From the NCBI GenBank assembly GCA_017533785.1, contig JAFWII010000016.1, forward strand, positions 1 to 41,627: DNA of 41,627 bases, written 5' to 3'. The notes beneath the pieces are model-generated. The model was given only the letters and a program-made list of their open reading frames with translations, did no database searches and was not told where the DNA came from. This DNA comes from Erysipelotrichaceae bacterium (GTDB taxonomy: Bacteria; Bacillota_I; Bacilli_A; Erysipelotrichales; Erysipelotrichaceae). A program made the position numbers and the translations under genes. This document shows positions 7,508-16,640 of the stretch, one piece after another. Positions within the stretch are counted from its first letter, which is position 1, and every line of letters begins with the position of its first letter.

Positions 7508-8576
7508 TGGTCTCCTGACCGTTGATGTAATAAGCGTAGTATTCGTCGAATGTCAGACCGGATTCCTTGATCTTGGTGGCAAGATCCGTGCCGACAAAAC
7601 GCCAGTAGGCATAGTTGCCTTCTTCGCCGGTGATGCTCTTCTTGTTCTGCGGATATCTTTCGATAAAACCGTATTCATGGGCATGCTCCTGCATCCATTT
7701 GTAGGAAGCGGTCTCGCCGAAAAGCGATACTCTCGCGTTTGCCGAACTGACGACTTCGACCGCCAGGCCGGTCTGGGAATCGGAATAGCCTGGACGGGTC
7801 GCATACATATCCGCGTCAAGACCGTAAGTCTCGTAGTAAGCAGACTGATCTTCGTAGGATTTATAGGCACCTACGGCGTAGATGCCCTCTCCTTCAACGC
7901 TGTCTGCGAGATCATCACAGAGGTCAGTAAAGGCGGCCAGACCCTCGGACTGGAGGAAGAGATTCGGAACGCCATAGCGCTGCGGAACTTCTACCAGTTT
8001 GTTCGGCTCATAGGTACCGAGATAGTATTTCTTGGACACGAACGCATCGATCGCGGAGGGATCTTTTACGTCTGTGGTATTCTCATAGGGTTCAAGATAA
8101 TCATTTGTCAGGATGACGGAGGATGCGCTGTTCTCCGGATGGTTCCGGCAATCGGCGGCATAGGCCTCGGCGTCGACTTTATCAAAAACGAACAGCGGCA
8201 TCAGCTCGTAATCATGCGCGCCGCCGAACAGCGTCAAAAGCTCCGCTGCATCGTACTTGCCGGTCTTCAGCAGCCGTTCATACAGCGTAAAGGTGTCCTC
8301 ATTCACGAAATCTCGTACGACATAGAGTCCGAGATATTTCTTGTTGAAGGTGTCTTTCTGTACTTCCTGCGCAAGATATTCGGAATAATAGGAATTCGCG
8401 AGGATCTCCTTGTCGACCTTCTGCTTAAAGATCGCTTTGATCTCCTCCTCTTTGTAACCGAGAGCTTCCAGCGCTTTTTCTTTCTGATAGTGCGGGATCT
8501 TGTAGAGCGAAAGCGCTGCAAGCAGCACTGCGGCAAGGATCACCACGAACCAGCGGTTAATAACTCTTTTAGACAT
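7482..8576 (-). CDS. VanY-like (peptidase M15) protein lacking the zinc site: probable pseudoenzyme
   Basis: A membrane anchor (about 8-26) is followed by a ~170-residue unique region and a C-terminal M15B/VanY fold (about 205-345). Active DD-carboxypeptidases carry SxHxxGxAxD, and later ExWH, for zinc binding and catalysis. Here the first motif reads SDSQTGLAVE (His to S267, Asp to E274). The second reads NYAYWRFVG (catalytic Glu to N321, His to Y324). The substrate Arg of SGYRS is also changed (GAYKS). The fold residues are well kept, so it is probably a binding or regulatory protein at the cell wall rather than an enzyme. A strong AGGAGG start site is present; it starts 9 bases after the RluA-type gene ends. 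Confidence 0.8.
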   Translation of the reverse strand: MSKRVINRWFVVILAAVLLAALSLYKIPHYQKEKALEALGYKEEEIKAIFKQKVDKEILANSYYSEYLAQEVQKDTFNKKYLGLYVVRDFVNEDTFTLYERLLKTGKYDAAELLTLFGGAHDYELMPLFVFDKVDAEAYAADCRNHPENSASSVILTNDYLEPYENTTDVKDPSAIDAFVSKKYYLGTYEPNKLVEVPQRYGVPNLFLQSEGLAAFTDLCDDLADSVEGEGIYAVGAYKSYEDQSAYYETYGLDADMYATRPGYSDSQTGLAVEVVSSANARVSLFGETASYKWMQEHAHEYGFIERYPQNKKSITGEEGNYAYWRFVGTDLATKIKESGLTFDEYYAYYINGQETNANTNTAN

Positions 8577-8585
8577 ACACTCCTC

Positions 8586-9230
8586 CTAGAATCCGAACGG
8601 GAAATGCGGACAGCGTGAGCAGAAAGTCATTTCCTCCTGCTTCACGGGATGTTTGAAGGTCAGTTCACTCGACCATAAGGCGATCTGCTGACCCGGTTTT
8701 GCATCTTTATTATACCGCTGATCACCATACAGCGGATGATTTCGCGACGCGAACTGGACGCGAATCTGATGCGAGCGGCCGGTCTTCAGCCGGATCCGCA
8801 CTTTCGCGAAACCTTCGCGCCTTTCCAGCACCTCATACTCCAGTTCCGAGTATTTGCCGTCCGGCGCGACTTTCACCATGTTGGTGCGGTGATCTTTCTT
8901 AAGGTTATCGATAAAAACGTCTCTGTCCCTGAGACCGTTGTCCGCAACGACTGCTTCATAGACCTTGTGGAAACGGTTCGTGCGGATCTCTTCACTGAGC
9001 CGGGAAGCGGCTTTGGAGGTGCGGGCAAAGACACATACACCCCCTACCGGACGGTCAAGCCGGTGGACCAGTCCGAGATAGACATCCCCGGGCTTTCCGT
9101 ATTTCTCCTTGATGTAGGCTTTCGCCTCATTCAGAAGATCCGGATCACCGGAAGAGTCTTCCTGCATCGGCTGGTTCGCCGGTTTTTCGACGACCAGCAG
9201 ATGGTTGTCTTCATAGAGAACGCGGATCAT
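8586..9230 (-). CDS. RluA-family pseudouridine synthase
   Basis: This 214-aa RNA-modifying enzyme converts uridine to pseudouridine in rRNA or tRNA. The catalytic motif HRLDRPVGGV (with the essential Asp) is present, followed by the KxY-type region (HKVYEAVV) and a LKTGRSHQIRVQ motif. There is no N-terminal S4 domain, so it is a short RluA-type protein starting directly with the catalytic fold (IRVLYEDNHLLVVEKPA). Its ATG overlaps the end of the methyltransferase gene by 20 bases, implying translational coupling. The target base cannot be told from sequence. Confidence 0.9.
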   Translation of the reverse strand: MIRVLYEDNHLLVVEKPANQPMQEDSSGDPDLLNEAKAYIKEKYGKPGDVYLGLVHRLDRPVGGVCVFARTSKAASRLSEEIRTNRFHKVYEAVVADNGLRDRDVFIDNLKKDHRTNMVKVAPDGKYSELEYEVLERREGFAKVRIRLKTGRSHQIRVQFASRNHPLYGDQRYNKDAKPGQQIALWSSELTFKHPVKQEEMTFCSRCPHFPFGF

Positions 9231-10095
9231 AACGGGTCACGATGCCGCAGGGCAAGGCAAACTGGCTGTTTTCGACCGGGATGCCGAGTTCCTGCGAATC
9301 CGCCTTTCCTTTGAAACCAGCGGAAGCCAGATGGCTGTTCAGGACATTCTTCATGACTTCGCAGGAATAGCCGGTCGTATAGGAACTGATGATGTAGAAA
9401 AGCGGATCATCAGATAAGAGTTTCAGCGTCTCTTCGATCAGCACGTTGATCTGGTCTTCGAAACGGAACAGCTCGTTGTTCGGACCGCGGCCGTAGCTCG
9501 GCGGATCCATCAGGATACCGTCGTACTTTCTTCCGCGTTTCTGTTCGCGGCGGACGAATTTCAGACAGTCGTCTACAATGAAACGGATCTTGTGGTCCTG
9601 CAGACCGGAGAGCTGCATGTTCTCCTTGGCCCACTGGACCATTCCCTTGGCGGCGTCGACGTGCACGACTTCCGCAGCTCCGGCAGCAGATGCAGCCATC
9701 GTAGCCGCGCCGGTGTAGGCAAAAAGATTCAGGATCTTTACTTCCCTGCCCTCTTCAGTGCCCTCTTTGACCTTGCGGGCGATGAAATCCCAGTTGGACG
9801 CCTGCTCGGGAAACAGGCCGGTATGCTTGAAATCGGTCGGCGAGACTTTGAAGACGAGCTCTTTATAGGCAACGTTCCACTGTTTCGGCAGCGTCCGGTT
9901 GTATTCCCAGTGACCGCCGCCCTGTGAGGAACGGTAATAGACAGCATCGCATTTATCCCACAGTTTCGGGAACTGTTTCGGCCAGATCGCCATCGGATCG
10001 GGACGGCGCAGAATGATCCCCGCCCAGCTCTCGAGCTTCTCCCTGTCTCCGCTGTCAAGGAGACGGTAGTCCTTAAAATCAGTGCTTGTAATCAT
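9211..10095 (-). CDS. Class I SAM-dependent methyltransferase (RlmI/COG1092-like, no PUA domain)
   Basis: This 294-aa protein carries a Rossmann methyltransferase domain: SAM motif I (ILNLFAYTGAATMAAS), acidic motif II (VVHVDAAKGM) and motif IV DPPSYGRG. The catalytic region resembles the RlmI-type rRNA cytosine methyltransferases but lacks their N-terminal PUA domain. The start is ATG at 10095; the longer open frame upstream runs antisense through pcrA and is not coding. A perfect TATAAT lies exactly 6 bases upstream, with no Shine-Dalgarno, so the transcript is probably leaderless. First gene of the minus-strand operon (9211 to 6812). Confidence 0.87.
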   Translation of the reverse strand: MITSTDFKDYRLLDSGDREKLESWAGIILRRPDPMAIWPKQFPKLWDKCDAVYYRSSQGGGHWEYNRTLPKQWNVAYKELVFKVSPTDFKHTGLFPEQASNWDFIARKVKEGTEEGREVKILNLFAYTGAATMAASAAGAAEVVHVDAAKGMVQWAKENMQLSGLQDHKIRFIVDDCLKFVRREQKRGRKYDGILMDPPSYGRGPNNELFRFEDQINVLIEETLKLLSDDPLFYIISSYTTGYSCEVMKNVLNSHLASAGFKGKADSQELGIPVENSQFALPCGIVTRYDPRSL

Positions 10096-10101
10096 GGAAA
10101 T

Positions 10102-10107
10102 ATTATA
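10102..10107 (-). promoter_or_regulatory. -10 box (TATAAT) 6 bases before methyltransferase ATG
   Basis: A perfect TATAAT on the minus strand, then atttcc, then ATG at 10095. The expected +1 is the A of the start codon. Confidence 0.6.
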
Positions 10108-10140
10108 CCATGTTTTGGAGAAACTCCGTCCCTCCTCGTG

Positions 10141-10146
10141 TATAAT
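10141..10146 (+). promoter_or_regulatory. -10 box (TATAAT) 9 bases before pcrA ATG
   Basis: A perfect TATAAT on the plus strand; the ATG is at 10156. The predicted transcript start is only 2-4 bases before the ATG. It is divergent from the methyltransferase promoter; the two start codons are ~60 bases apart. Confidence 0.55.
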
Positions 10147-10155
10147 GAAAAGGCT

Positions 10156-12306
10156 ATGGTAGTTTTTAAAGATCTGAATGAAAACCAGAAGAAGGCTGTC
10201 GTCGACGACAGCGACCATCTCCGCATCATCGCCGGCGCTGGCAGCGGCAAGACCCGTGTTCTTACCATGCGCATCGCCTACCTGATCGAGGAGAAAGATG
10301 TCCTGCCCTATCACATCCTGGCGATCACCTTCACCAATAAAGCCGCGAACGAAATGAAAAAGCGCATCCAGGAAATGCTGGAGGAACGCGGCACCGGCGC
10401 CTGGATCTCCACGATCCATTCTCTTTGCGTGCGTATCCTTTCGGAAGATATCGAAGCGCTCGGCTACCCGCGCAATTTCACGATCTGCGACGCGGATGAC
10501 CAGAAAACGATCCTGAAGGAAGCATACAAGGAATACGGCCTGGAAAAAGGCGTCTATCCCTACGGACAGATGCTCGACTACATCGCCGCCAACAAGAGCG
10601 CCAGGATCACGACCGAACAGGCGCGTGAACAGGCGCACGGCGACGAGCAGTTGCTGAACAAGGCAAAGGTCTATGACTATTACACAAAGAGACTACTTTC
10701 CGTTTACGGGCTCGATTTCGACGATCTGATCCTCTGGTCGATCCGGCTGTTTGAGGAATTCCCGTCGATCCTCAGCAAATGGTCCAAACGTTTCCACTAT
10801 GTGTTGGTCGATGAGTTCCAGGATATCGACCGCGATCAGTACCGTCTGATACGCTATCTCTGCAAGGAGCATGACCGGCTTTATGTCGTCGGCGATCCGG
10901 ACCAGACGATCTATACCTGGCGCGGCGCGGACGTCAACATCATCACCAATTTCGACCGCGATTTCCCGGATACCAAAACGATCATCCTGGACCGCAACTA
11001 CCGTTCCACTAACAATATCCTGAGCGGAGCCAACTCGCTGATCGCCAACAACCGCATGCGTGTCAAAAAAGACCTGTACTCGGAAAACGGCGACGGCGAG
11101 AAGATCCTGCACAAGAGCCTGGAGACCGAGGAAGGAGAAGCCTACTACATCGCCTCAGAGATCATCCAGATGCATAATCAGGGAAAACCCTATAACGATA
11201 TCGCGGTATTATACCGTTCGAACTACCTTTCCCGAACCGTGGAAAAAGTCTTCATCGAGAACCGTATCCCCTACGTGATCTACGGCGGCATCCGCTTCTA
11301 CGAGCGCGCCGAAGTCAAGGACATGCTGTCATATCTGCGCATGATCCTGTCCGGCGACGACCTGTCCTTCACGAGGATCATCAACGTTCCCAAACGCGGT
11401 ATCGGTACGACCACTCTGGACAATATCCGCCAGATCGCCTTTGAAAGCGAAATGACGATGTATGAAGTCGTCAAGAGCGGTCTGTATTCCAAGAACAGAC
11501 AGAAGTTCGAAAGTTTCGTGAATATGGTCGAAGAGTGGCGCCGCCAGCTCGGCAGTATCCCGCTCGACCAGCTCTTCCAGAATGTTCTGGACGAATCCGG
11601 ATACCGGCATATGCTGGAAAAAGACAATGAGACCGAGCGCCTTGAAAACATCAAGTCGCTGCTCGACGATATCGAGACCTACACGGAGACTTTCCCGGAC
11701 AGCGATCTGAACGACTATATGCAGATGATCGCCCTGTATACGGACAAGGCAGCTGAGAAGAACAGCGATTCCGTCAACCTGCTGACGATCCATTCCGCCA
11801 AAGGACTGGAATTCGACACCGTCTTCGTCATTGGCCTGTCGGAAGGCATCTTTCCGAGCGAGCGGACGATGAACGAGGGCATGAAGGGTCTTGAAGAGGA
11901 GCGCCGGCTTGCCTACGTTGCCTATACCCGGGCGAAGAAAAAGCTCTATCTGACCGAGAACCGCGCGTTCTCCTACGTCGTCCAGAGCGGCAAGCTGCCC
12001 AGCCGTTTCATCAAGGAGATCGATCCTGCCTTCGTCAAGGACCTCAACGAGCCGAAGCGGAAGAGTTTCTTCTTCGAAGGTTCCGAAGAGTTCGCCCCGA
12101 AGAAACCGGTCACGACCGAAAAGGCAAAAGCCGACAGCAAGTCTGCCCTGAAGAAAGGGGACCTCGTTGAACACGCCGTCTTCAAGAGCGGTGTCGTCAT
12201 CAGCATCGACAACAATATCGCCACGATCGCCTTCGCCTATCCCTACGGGGTCAAGAAGATCATGGCGACCCATCCCTCGATCCATAAAAAAGTAACCAAA
12301 GCATAA
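10156..12306 (+). CDS. pcrA: ATP-dependent DNA helicase PcrA/UvrD
   Basis: This superfamily 1A 3'-5' helicase acts in DNA repair, in removal of RecA filaments and in transcription-coupled repair. It is ~716 aa with Walker A AGAGSGKT (26-33), Walker B DEFQDID, motif III GDPDQTIYTWRGAD, motif V TIHSAKGLEFDTVFVIGL and motif VI RRLAYVAYTRAKKKLYL. A PcrA-type Tudor-like C-terminus that binds RNA polymerase follows (LKKGDLVEHAVFKSGVV). I use ATG 10156, since the family starts just before LNENQKKAV. A GTG at 10138 also opens the frame but would overlap the -10 box. Only AAAAGG, too close to the ATG, resembles a ribosome site. Confidence 0.95.
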   Translation: MVVFKDLNENQKKAVVDDSDHLRIIAGAGSGKTRVLTMRIAYLIEEKDVLPYHILAITFTNKAANEMKKRIQEMLEERGTGAWISTIHSLCVRILSEDIEALGYPRNFTICDADDQKTILKEAYKEYGLEKGVYPYGQMLDYIAANKSARITTEQAREQAHGDEQLLNKAKVYDYYTKRLLSVYGLDFDDLILWSIRLFEEFPSILSKWSKRFHYVLVDEFQDIDRDQYRLIRYLCKEHDRLYVVGDPDQTIYTWRGADVNIITNFDRDFPDTKTIILDRNYRSTNNILSGANSLIANNRMRVKKDLYSENGDGEKILHKSLETEEGEAYYIASEIIQMHNQGKPYNDIAVLYRSNYLSRTVEKVFIENRIPYVIYGGIRFYERAEVKDMLSYLRMILSGDDLSFTRIINVPKRGIGTTTLDNIRQIAFESEMTMYEVVKSGLYSKNRQKFESFVNMVEEWRRQLGSIPLDQLFQNVLDESGYRHMLEKDNETERLENIKSLLDDIETYTETFPDSDLNDYMQMIALYTDKAAEKNSDSVNLLTIHSAKGLEFDTVFVIGLSEGIFPSERTMNEGMKGLEEERRLAYVAYTRAKKKLYLTENRAFSYVVQSGKLPSRFIKEIDPAFVKDLNEPKRKSFFFEGSEEFAPKKPVTTEKAKADSKSALKKGDLVEHAVFKSGVVISIDNNIATIAFAYPYGVKKIMATHPSIHKKVTKA

Positions 12307-12310
12307 AAAA

Positions 12311-12335
12311 AGGCATGTTCTAATCGAACATGCCT
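12311..12335. terminator. Shared bidirectional terminator between pcrA and the HgdB-like gene
   Basis: A 10-bp stem (AGGCATGTTC / GAACATGCCT) with a 5-base loop, an A-tract before and T-rich sequence after, serves both converging genes. The TAG stop of the minus-strand gene (12320-12322) lies at the loop. Confidence 0.85.
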
Positions 12336-13567
12336 TCATTTAATTTTGCGTTTGCCATCATCAGCCGGATCCGGTTCTCCTGGTTGACCTTCGATGCGCT
12401 GGGGTCGAAATCGATAGCCACGATATTCGACATCGGATAACGGTCCTTGATCTTCCGGATCATGCCCTTGGCGACGATATGGTTCGGCAGGCAGCCGAAG
12501 GGCTGCGCCATGACGACATTGTTGACGCCGGAACGGACGAGCGTGACGACTTCACTGGTGAGCAGCCACCCTTCTCCCATCTTGACGCCGGGGTTGATGA
12601 ACTCCCTGCCGTTCTCGAACACTTCGTTGAAATCGTCAGGCAGATAGAATTCGCCGTCCTCCTTCAGGACCTTCGTGAAGATCTTCTGCATCGAGATGAT
12701 GATGTTTCGGGCGACCTTCGTGAAGTAGTAGCTCTTGCGGTGCATCCGGTAGTACTTGTAATCGATCAGGTTGTTCTGCAGACAGTAGAGCAGAAAGTCC
12801 ATGACGCCGGAGAGCACCGGCTCGAAACCGCCCTCGATCAGGAAATCCTCGAGGTGCTGGTTGCCGAGCGGCGAATACTTCATATAGATCTCGCCGACGA
12901 CGCCGACCCGGATCTTTTTCTTCGAGCGGTCCTGCGGAACGGATTTCATGCGCTTCAGCATATGCCGGTAGATCCGTTTCGACTGCATGAAGCCGATCCC
13001 TTCGAATTCCTTCTTCAGGTCTTCACAGATCAGATCGATCTCCTTATCACAGGCGCCTTCGACTGTTTCGTAGGGCTTGACCTGGTTCTTCAGCCACATC
13101 AGCGCATCTCCGTAAAGAGTGCCGTAGGCCAGACGGATCAGCGCGGGAGTCGTGATATGCAGGCTCGATTCCTTCTCCAGGCCGGAGAAGTTGATCGAAA
13201 GACACGGGATGTGTTCCCAGCCTTCCTGCGCCAGCGCCTTGCGCAGCAGCGAAAGATAGTTGCTGGCACGGCAGCCGCCGGCAGTCTGGGTCATTGCCAG
13301 AGCGATGTGATCCATATCGTAATTGCCGCGTTTCAGCGCGTCGATCATCTGCCCGACGACCAGAAGCGCGGGATAACAGGTATCGTTGTGCACGTGGCTC
13401 AGGCCGGCTTCCCGGACTTCGTCGCCCTCATTCTGCAGAACCTGGACATGATACCCGTTTTTGGCAAGCAGCGGCGAAAGCAGTTTGAAATGCACCGGCA
13501 GCATCGACGGGATGAGGACCGTATGCGTCGCCATCATCTCTTTGGTAAAGACCACATGCTCACTCAT
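12320..13567 (-). CDS. HgdB-like/DUF2229-linked C-terminal half of dehydratase activase system
   Basis: This 415-aa protein corresponds to the C-terminal third of the ~1400-aa activase-related proteins common in anaerobic Bacillota. It resembles 2-hydroxyacyl-CoA dehydratase/benzoyl-CoA reductase subunits, with conserved cysteines in HNDTCYPALL and TAGGCRASNY and the NVVMAQPFGCLPNHI segment, likely [4Fe-4S] ligands. The start overlaps the end of the activase gene by 8 bases (ATGAGTGAGCATG), so translation is coupled. No dehydratase substrate-subunit genes are near, so a direct role in amino-acid fermentation cannot be claimed. The stop lies in the loop of a terminator. Confidence 0.8.
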   Translation of the reverse strand: MSEHVVFTKEMMATHTVLIPSMLPVHFKLLSPLLAKNGYHVQVLQNEGDEVREAGLSHVHNDTCYPALLVVGQMIDALKRGNYDMDHIALAMTQTAGGCRASNYLSLLRKALAQEGWEHIPCLSINFSGLEKESSLHITTPALIRLAYGTLYGDALMWLKNQVKPYETVEGACDKEIDLICEDLKKEFEGIGFMQSKRIYRHMLKRMKSVPQDRSKKKIRVGVVGEIYMKYSPLGNQHLEDFLIEGGFEPVLSGVMDFLLYCLQNNLIDYKYYRMHRKSYYFTKVARNIIISMQKIFTKVLKEDGEFYLPDDFNEVFENGREFINPGVKMGEGWLLTSEVVTLVRSGVNNVVMAQPFGCLPNHIVAKGMIRKIKDRYPMSNIVAIDFDPSASKVNQENRIRLMMANAKLNEGMFD

Positions 13568-16493
13568 GTTCGGACTCCTTCTGCTTCTGCAGCATCGCTT
13601 CCTTCATTGAGCGGAGACGGATCCTGGCCGCACCGAGGTTATCGATCTCGTCGATCTTGATCTGGGTATAGAATTTGTTCTTCTTTTTCAGGATATCCTT
13701 GACTTCATCCGAAGTGATCGCGTCGATGCCGCAGCCGAAGCTGACGAGCTGGATCAGTTCGATATCCTCGTTCTCGCCCGCATAGTAGGCGGCCTGGTAA
13801 AGACGCGCGTGATAGGTCCACTGGTTCAGAACGTTGACCTTATGCTGCACCTGACGCGGAACGCTCTCTTCGGAAACGACCACAAAACCGAGCTGGGTCA
13901 GCAGCTGGTTGATCTGATGGTTGATCAGCGGGTCGAGATGATACGGGCGTCCGCAGACCAGCGCGATCGGCAGCTGATGGATGCGGGCATAGGTCACGAC
14001 CTGATGGTGTTCCTCCACCAGACGGTTCATGAAATCGGTATACGCGTTCTTGCCGGCTTCGAAAGCCCGGCGGACAGTGTATTTATCGAAATATACGTCT
14101 TTCTTGGCAAACTGGCTGACGATCGCCCGGACGAAGGATCTTTCATCGTCGAAACTGAGGAACGGATACACGAAGCGCATGTCTCCGAATTCGGTATTGC
14201 CGGAGATGACTTCCGGGTAATAGGCGACCAGCGGACAGTTGTAATGGTTGTCCGACTGCTTCTCGTCAACATTGTAGGTCATGCAGGGATAGAAGATCAG
14301 ATCGATCTCCTTGTTTTTCAGCAGTTCTTCGATATGGCCGTGAACGACCTTGGCCGGGAAGCAGGCGGTATCGCTCGGGATATTCTGCTGGCCGGCATGA
14401 TACATCTCCTTGGTCGTTGGCCTGGACCAGACGACTTCGTATCCAAGGACATCAAAGAACGCGCTCCAGAACGGCAGCAGGTCATAATTGTTGAGGACCA
14501 GCGGCATGCCGAGTTTCATATCGTGACGGTATTTCTTCTGCTCGTCCTCCAGCATCTTCATCTTGATCTTGAAAAGATCCGGCAGCTCCGCCTTCTTCTG
14601 CGCCAGCGGCAGCATCTTGTCGCATTTATTGCCGGCGATCAGACGGGTGCCGTCCGCAAAGGTATTGATCGTCAGCGAGCAGTGGTTGGTGCAGCCGCTG
14701 CAGGCGACGGAACGAGATGTATGGGTGAAATTCTTCAGCTCTTCCGCATTCAGGATCGTGCTCTTCTCTCCTGCCAGAGTCTTGGCAAAGAGCGCCGCTC
14801 CGTAAGCGCCCATCAGATGGGCAATGCTTGGACGGATGACATTGTAGCCGAGTTCCTGCTCGAAAGAGCGCAGGACCGCGTCATTGCGGAAAGTGCCGCC
14901 CTGGACGACGACGTTTTTCCCGATATCGTCTTTCGATTTCGCACGGATCACCTTATACAAGGCGTTTTTCACGACCGAACGGCATAGACCGGCGGAGATA
15001 TCCTCGATCGAAGCGCCGTTCTTCTGCGCCTGCTTAACGCCGGAATTCATGAAGACCGTGCAGCGCGTGCCGAGATCGACAGGGTGTTTCGCCTTCAGTC
15101 CGAGAGTTGCGAACTCCTCGCTCGAATAGCCCATCGAGCGGGCAAAGGTCTCGATAAAGGAACCGCAGCCGCTGGAGCAGGCTTCGTTCAGGACGATATC
15201 ATCGATGCGTCCGTCTTTGATGCGGAAGCACTTGATGTCCTGCCCGCCGATATCCAGGATGAAATCAACATTCGGGTTGAACCGTTTGGCAGCCGTATAA
15301 TGTGCCATCGTTTCGACGACGCCGCCGTCAAGATGGAAGGCATGGCGCATCAGCTCTTCGCCATAGCCGGTCGCATAGGCGCCGGCGATGCGCATATCCG
15401 GGTTCGCCGTCCCGTAGATCTTGCGAAGGTCTTCGAGAACGACATCCAGCGGATTCCCCTTGTTGGAGGAATAGGATTCGTACAGGATCTTATGATCAGC
15501 GCTGAGAAGCACCATCTTGGTGGTCGTCGAGCCGGAATCGATGCCGAGATAGGCATCGCCGTGATATTCTTCCAGCGGAAAATACTTGACGTCATGCATG
15601 AGATGGCGCTCCCGGAATTCCCGGTACTCCTCTTCGTTTTCAAACAGCGGCGGCGCATCGCTGAGCTTTGCCGGCGCGTTGACGAGATCCTCCAGTTTCT
15701 TTTCCAGGGTCTCTCTGTCGAAAAGCTTCCGTGCCGTCAGAGCAGCGCCGTAGGCAACGAAATTAATCGCGGTCTCCGGACAGTATACGTCTTCCTCACG
15801 CGTTCCCAGTGTTTCCTTAAAGCGCTGCTGCAGACCTTTCAGAAAGTAGAGCGGACCGCCGAGAAAAAGGATCTTCCCTTCGATCCGGCGTCCCTGCGCA
15901 AGCGAGGCGATGGTCTGGTCGACGACAGCCTGGAAGATACTGGCACAGAGGTCTGCCTTATCCACGCCCTGATTGATCAGCGGCTGGATATCGGATTTCG
16001 CGAACACGCCGCAGCGTGAAGCGATCGGATATAAACGGTGATAGCGGAGAGAGGCTTCATCCATCTCTTCGAGAGTCATATTCAGCAGTGTCGCCATCTG
16101 GTCGATGAAAGCGCCGGTCCCGCCGGCACAGGTCGAATTCATACGCTGTTCGATCGCGCCTTTGAAGAACAGGATCTTCGCGTCTTCGCCGCCCAGTTCG
16201 ATCGCGACTTCGGTATCGGGATATTCTTTGCGCACCGCCGCGGCGGATGCGAAAACTTCCTGCGCGAACGGCAGGTCACCTTCTTCAGCCAGTCCTAAAG
16301 CACCCGAACCGCTGAAGGAAAAATAAAAAGGTTCTTCAGTGTATTCACGCAGTTCAAGGATCTTTTCCAGCGCTTTCTGACGGACCTGAGCTTTATGACG
16401 CTCATAGCTTTTATAGAGGATCTTCCCCTGTTCATCCAGAACGACCGCTTTGATCGTAGTGGAACCGACATCAAAACCGATCTTGTAAGTCAT
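13560..16493 (-). CDS. Acyl-CoA dehydratase activase (tandem BadF/HgdC ATPase domains + DUF2229)
   Basis: This 977-aa protein has two ASKHA-fold ATPase domains. Domain 1 (residues 1-260) starts KIGFDVGSTTIKAV and keeps the Cys pair that holds the bridging [4Fe-4S] cluster (C122 in STCAGGTG, C161 in SRCGVF). Domain 2 (about 315-580) starts YLGIDSGSTTTKM and also keeps both cysteines (EACSSGCG, GTRCTVF). A small Cys cluster (ACSGCTNHC) and a DUF2229 domain follow. Proteins of this kind use ATP to drive low-potential electrons into radical dehydratases. Its own promoter has TATAAT (16513-16518), and TTGAGG lies before the ATG. It is usually fused to the following gene; here it is split. Confidence 0.87.
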   Translation of the reverse strand: MTYKIGFDVGSTTIKAVVLDEQGKILYKSYERHKAQVRQKALEKILELREYTEEPFYFSFSGSGALGLAEEGDLPFAQEVFASAAAVRKEYPDTEVAIELGGEDAKILFFKGAIEQRMNSTCAGGTGAFIDQMATLLNMTLEEMDEASLRYHRLYPIASRCGVFAKSDIQPLINQGVDKADLCASIFQAVVDQTIASLAQGRRIEGKILFLGGPLYFLKGLQQRFKETLGTREEDVYCPETAINFVAYGAALTARKLFDRETLEKKLEDLVNAPAKLSDAPPLFENEEEYREFRERHLMHDVKYFPLEEYHGDAYLGIDSGSTTTKMVLLSADHKILYESYSSNKGNPLDVVLEDLRKIYGTANPDMRIAGAYATGYGEELMRHAFHLDGGVVETMAHYTAAKRFNPNVDFILDIGGQDIKCFRIKDGRIDDIVLNEACSSGCGSFIETFARSMGYSSEEFATLGLKAKHPVDLGTRCTVFMNSGVKQAQKNGASIEDISAGLCRSVVKNALYKVIRAKSKDDIGKNVVVQGGTFRNDAVLRSFEQELGYNVIRPSIAHLMGAYGAALFAKTLAGEKSTILNAEELKNFTHTSRSVACSGCTNHCSLTINTFADGTRLIAGNKCDKMLPLAQKKAELPDLFKIKMKMLEDEQKKYRHDMKLGMPLVLNNYDLLPFWSAFFDVLGYEVVWSRPTTKEMYHAGQQNIPSDTACFPAKVVHGHIEELLKNKEIDLIFYPCMTYNVDEKQSDNHYNCPLVAYYPEVISGNTEFGDMRFVYPFLSFDDERSFVRAIVSQFAKKDVYFDKYTVRRAFEAGKNAYTDFMNRLVEEHHQVVTYARIHQLPIALVCGRPYHLDPLINHQINQLLTQLGFVVVSEESVPRQVQHKVNVLNQWTYHARLYQAAYYAGENEDIELIQLVSFGCGIDAITSDEVKDILKKKNKFYTQIKIDEIDNLGAARIRLRSMKEAMLQKQKESEHE

Positions 16494-16512
16494 AAATTAC
16501 CTCAACACATGA

Positions 16513-16518
16513 ATTATA
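16513..16518 (-). promoter_or_regulatory. -10 box (TATAAT) of the activase operon
   Basis: TATAAT on the minus strand with GTGACT 17 bases further upstream as a weak -35. The leader is ~13 nt and includes TTGAGG, so this is a conventional leadered gene. Confidence 0.5.
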
Positions 16519-16599
16519 CTCTAACAAATGTAAAAAGTCACAATAATGCCCGCTTCCCGGGCAGCCGGAACGGCGCGGAAAACTGCCGTAAAAGTCGGA

Positions 16600-16628
16600 T
16601 TGCTTTTTGAAAACCCCTATGCTAGAAT
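16600..16628 (+). promoter_or_regulatory. Promoter of tRNA-His
   Basis: -35 TTGCTT (16600-16605), 17-base spacer, -10 TAGAAT (16623-16628), ending 12 bases before the mature tRNA 5' end. Confidence 0.65.
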
Positions 16629-16640
16629 AATTAAGCACAT

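Noticed and set aside
7482..8576. Functional D-alanyl-D-alanine carboxypeptidase
   Set aside because: The zinc ligands and catalytic Glu are all substituted, so activity should not be annotated from the fold alone.
9211..10638. A 475-codon frame extending the methyltransferase upstream
   Set aside because: The extra N-terminal part lies antisense in pcrA and lacks any family similarity. A promoter and ATG at 10095 give a complete methyltransferase.
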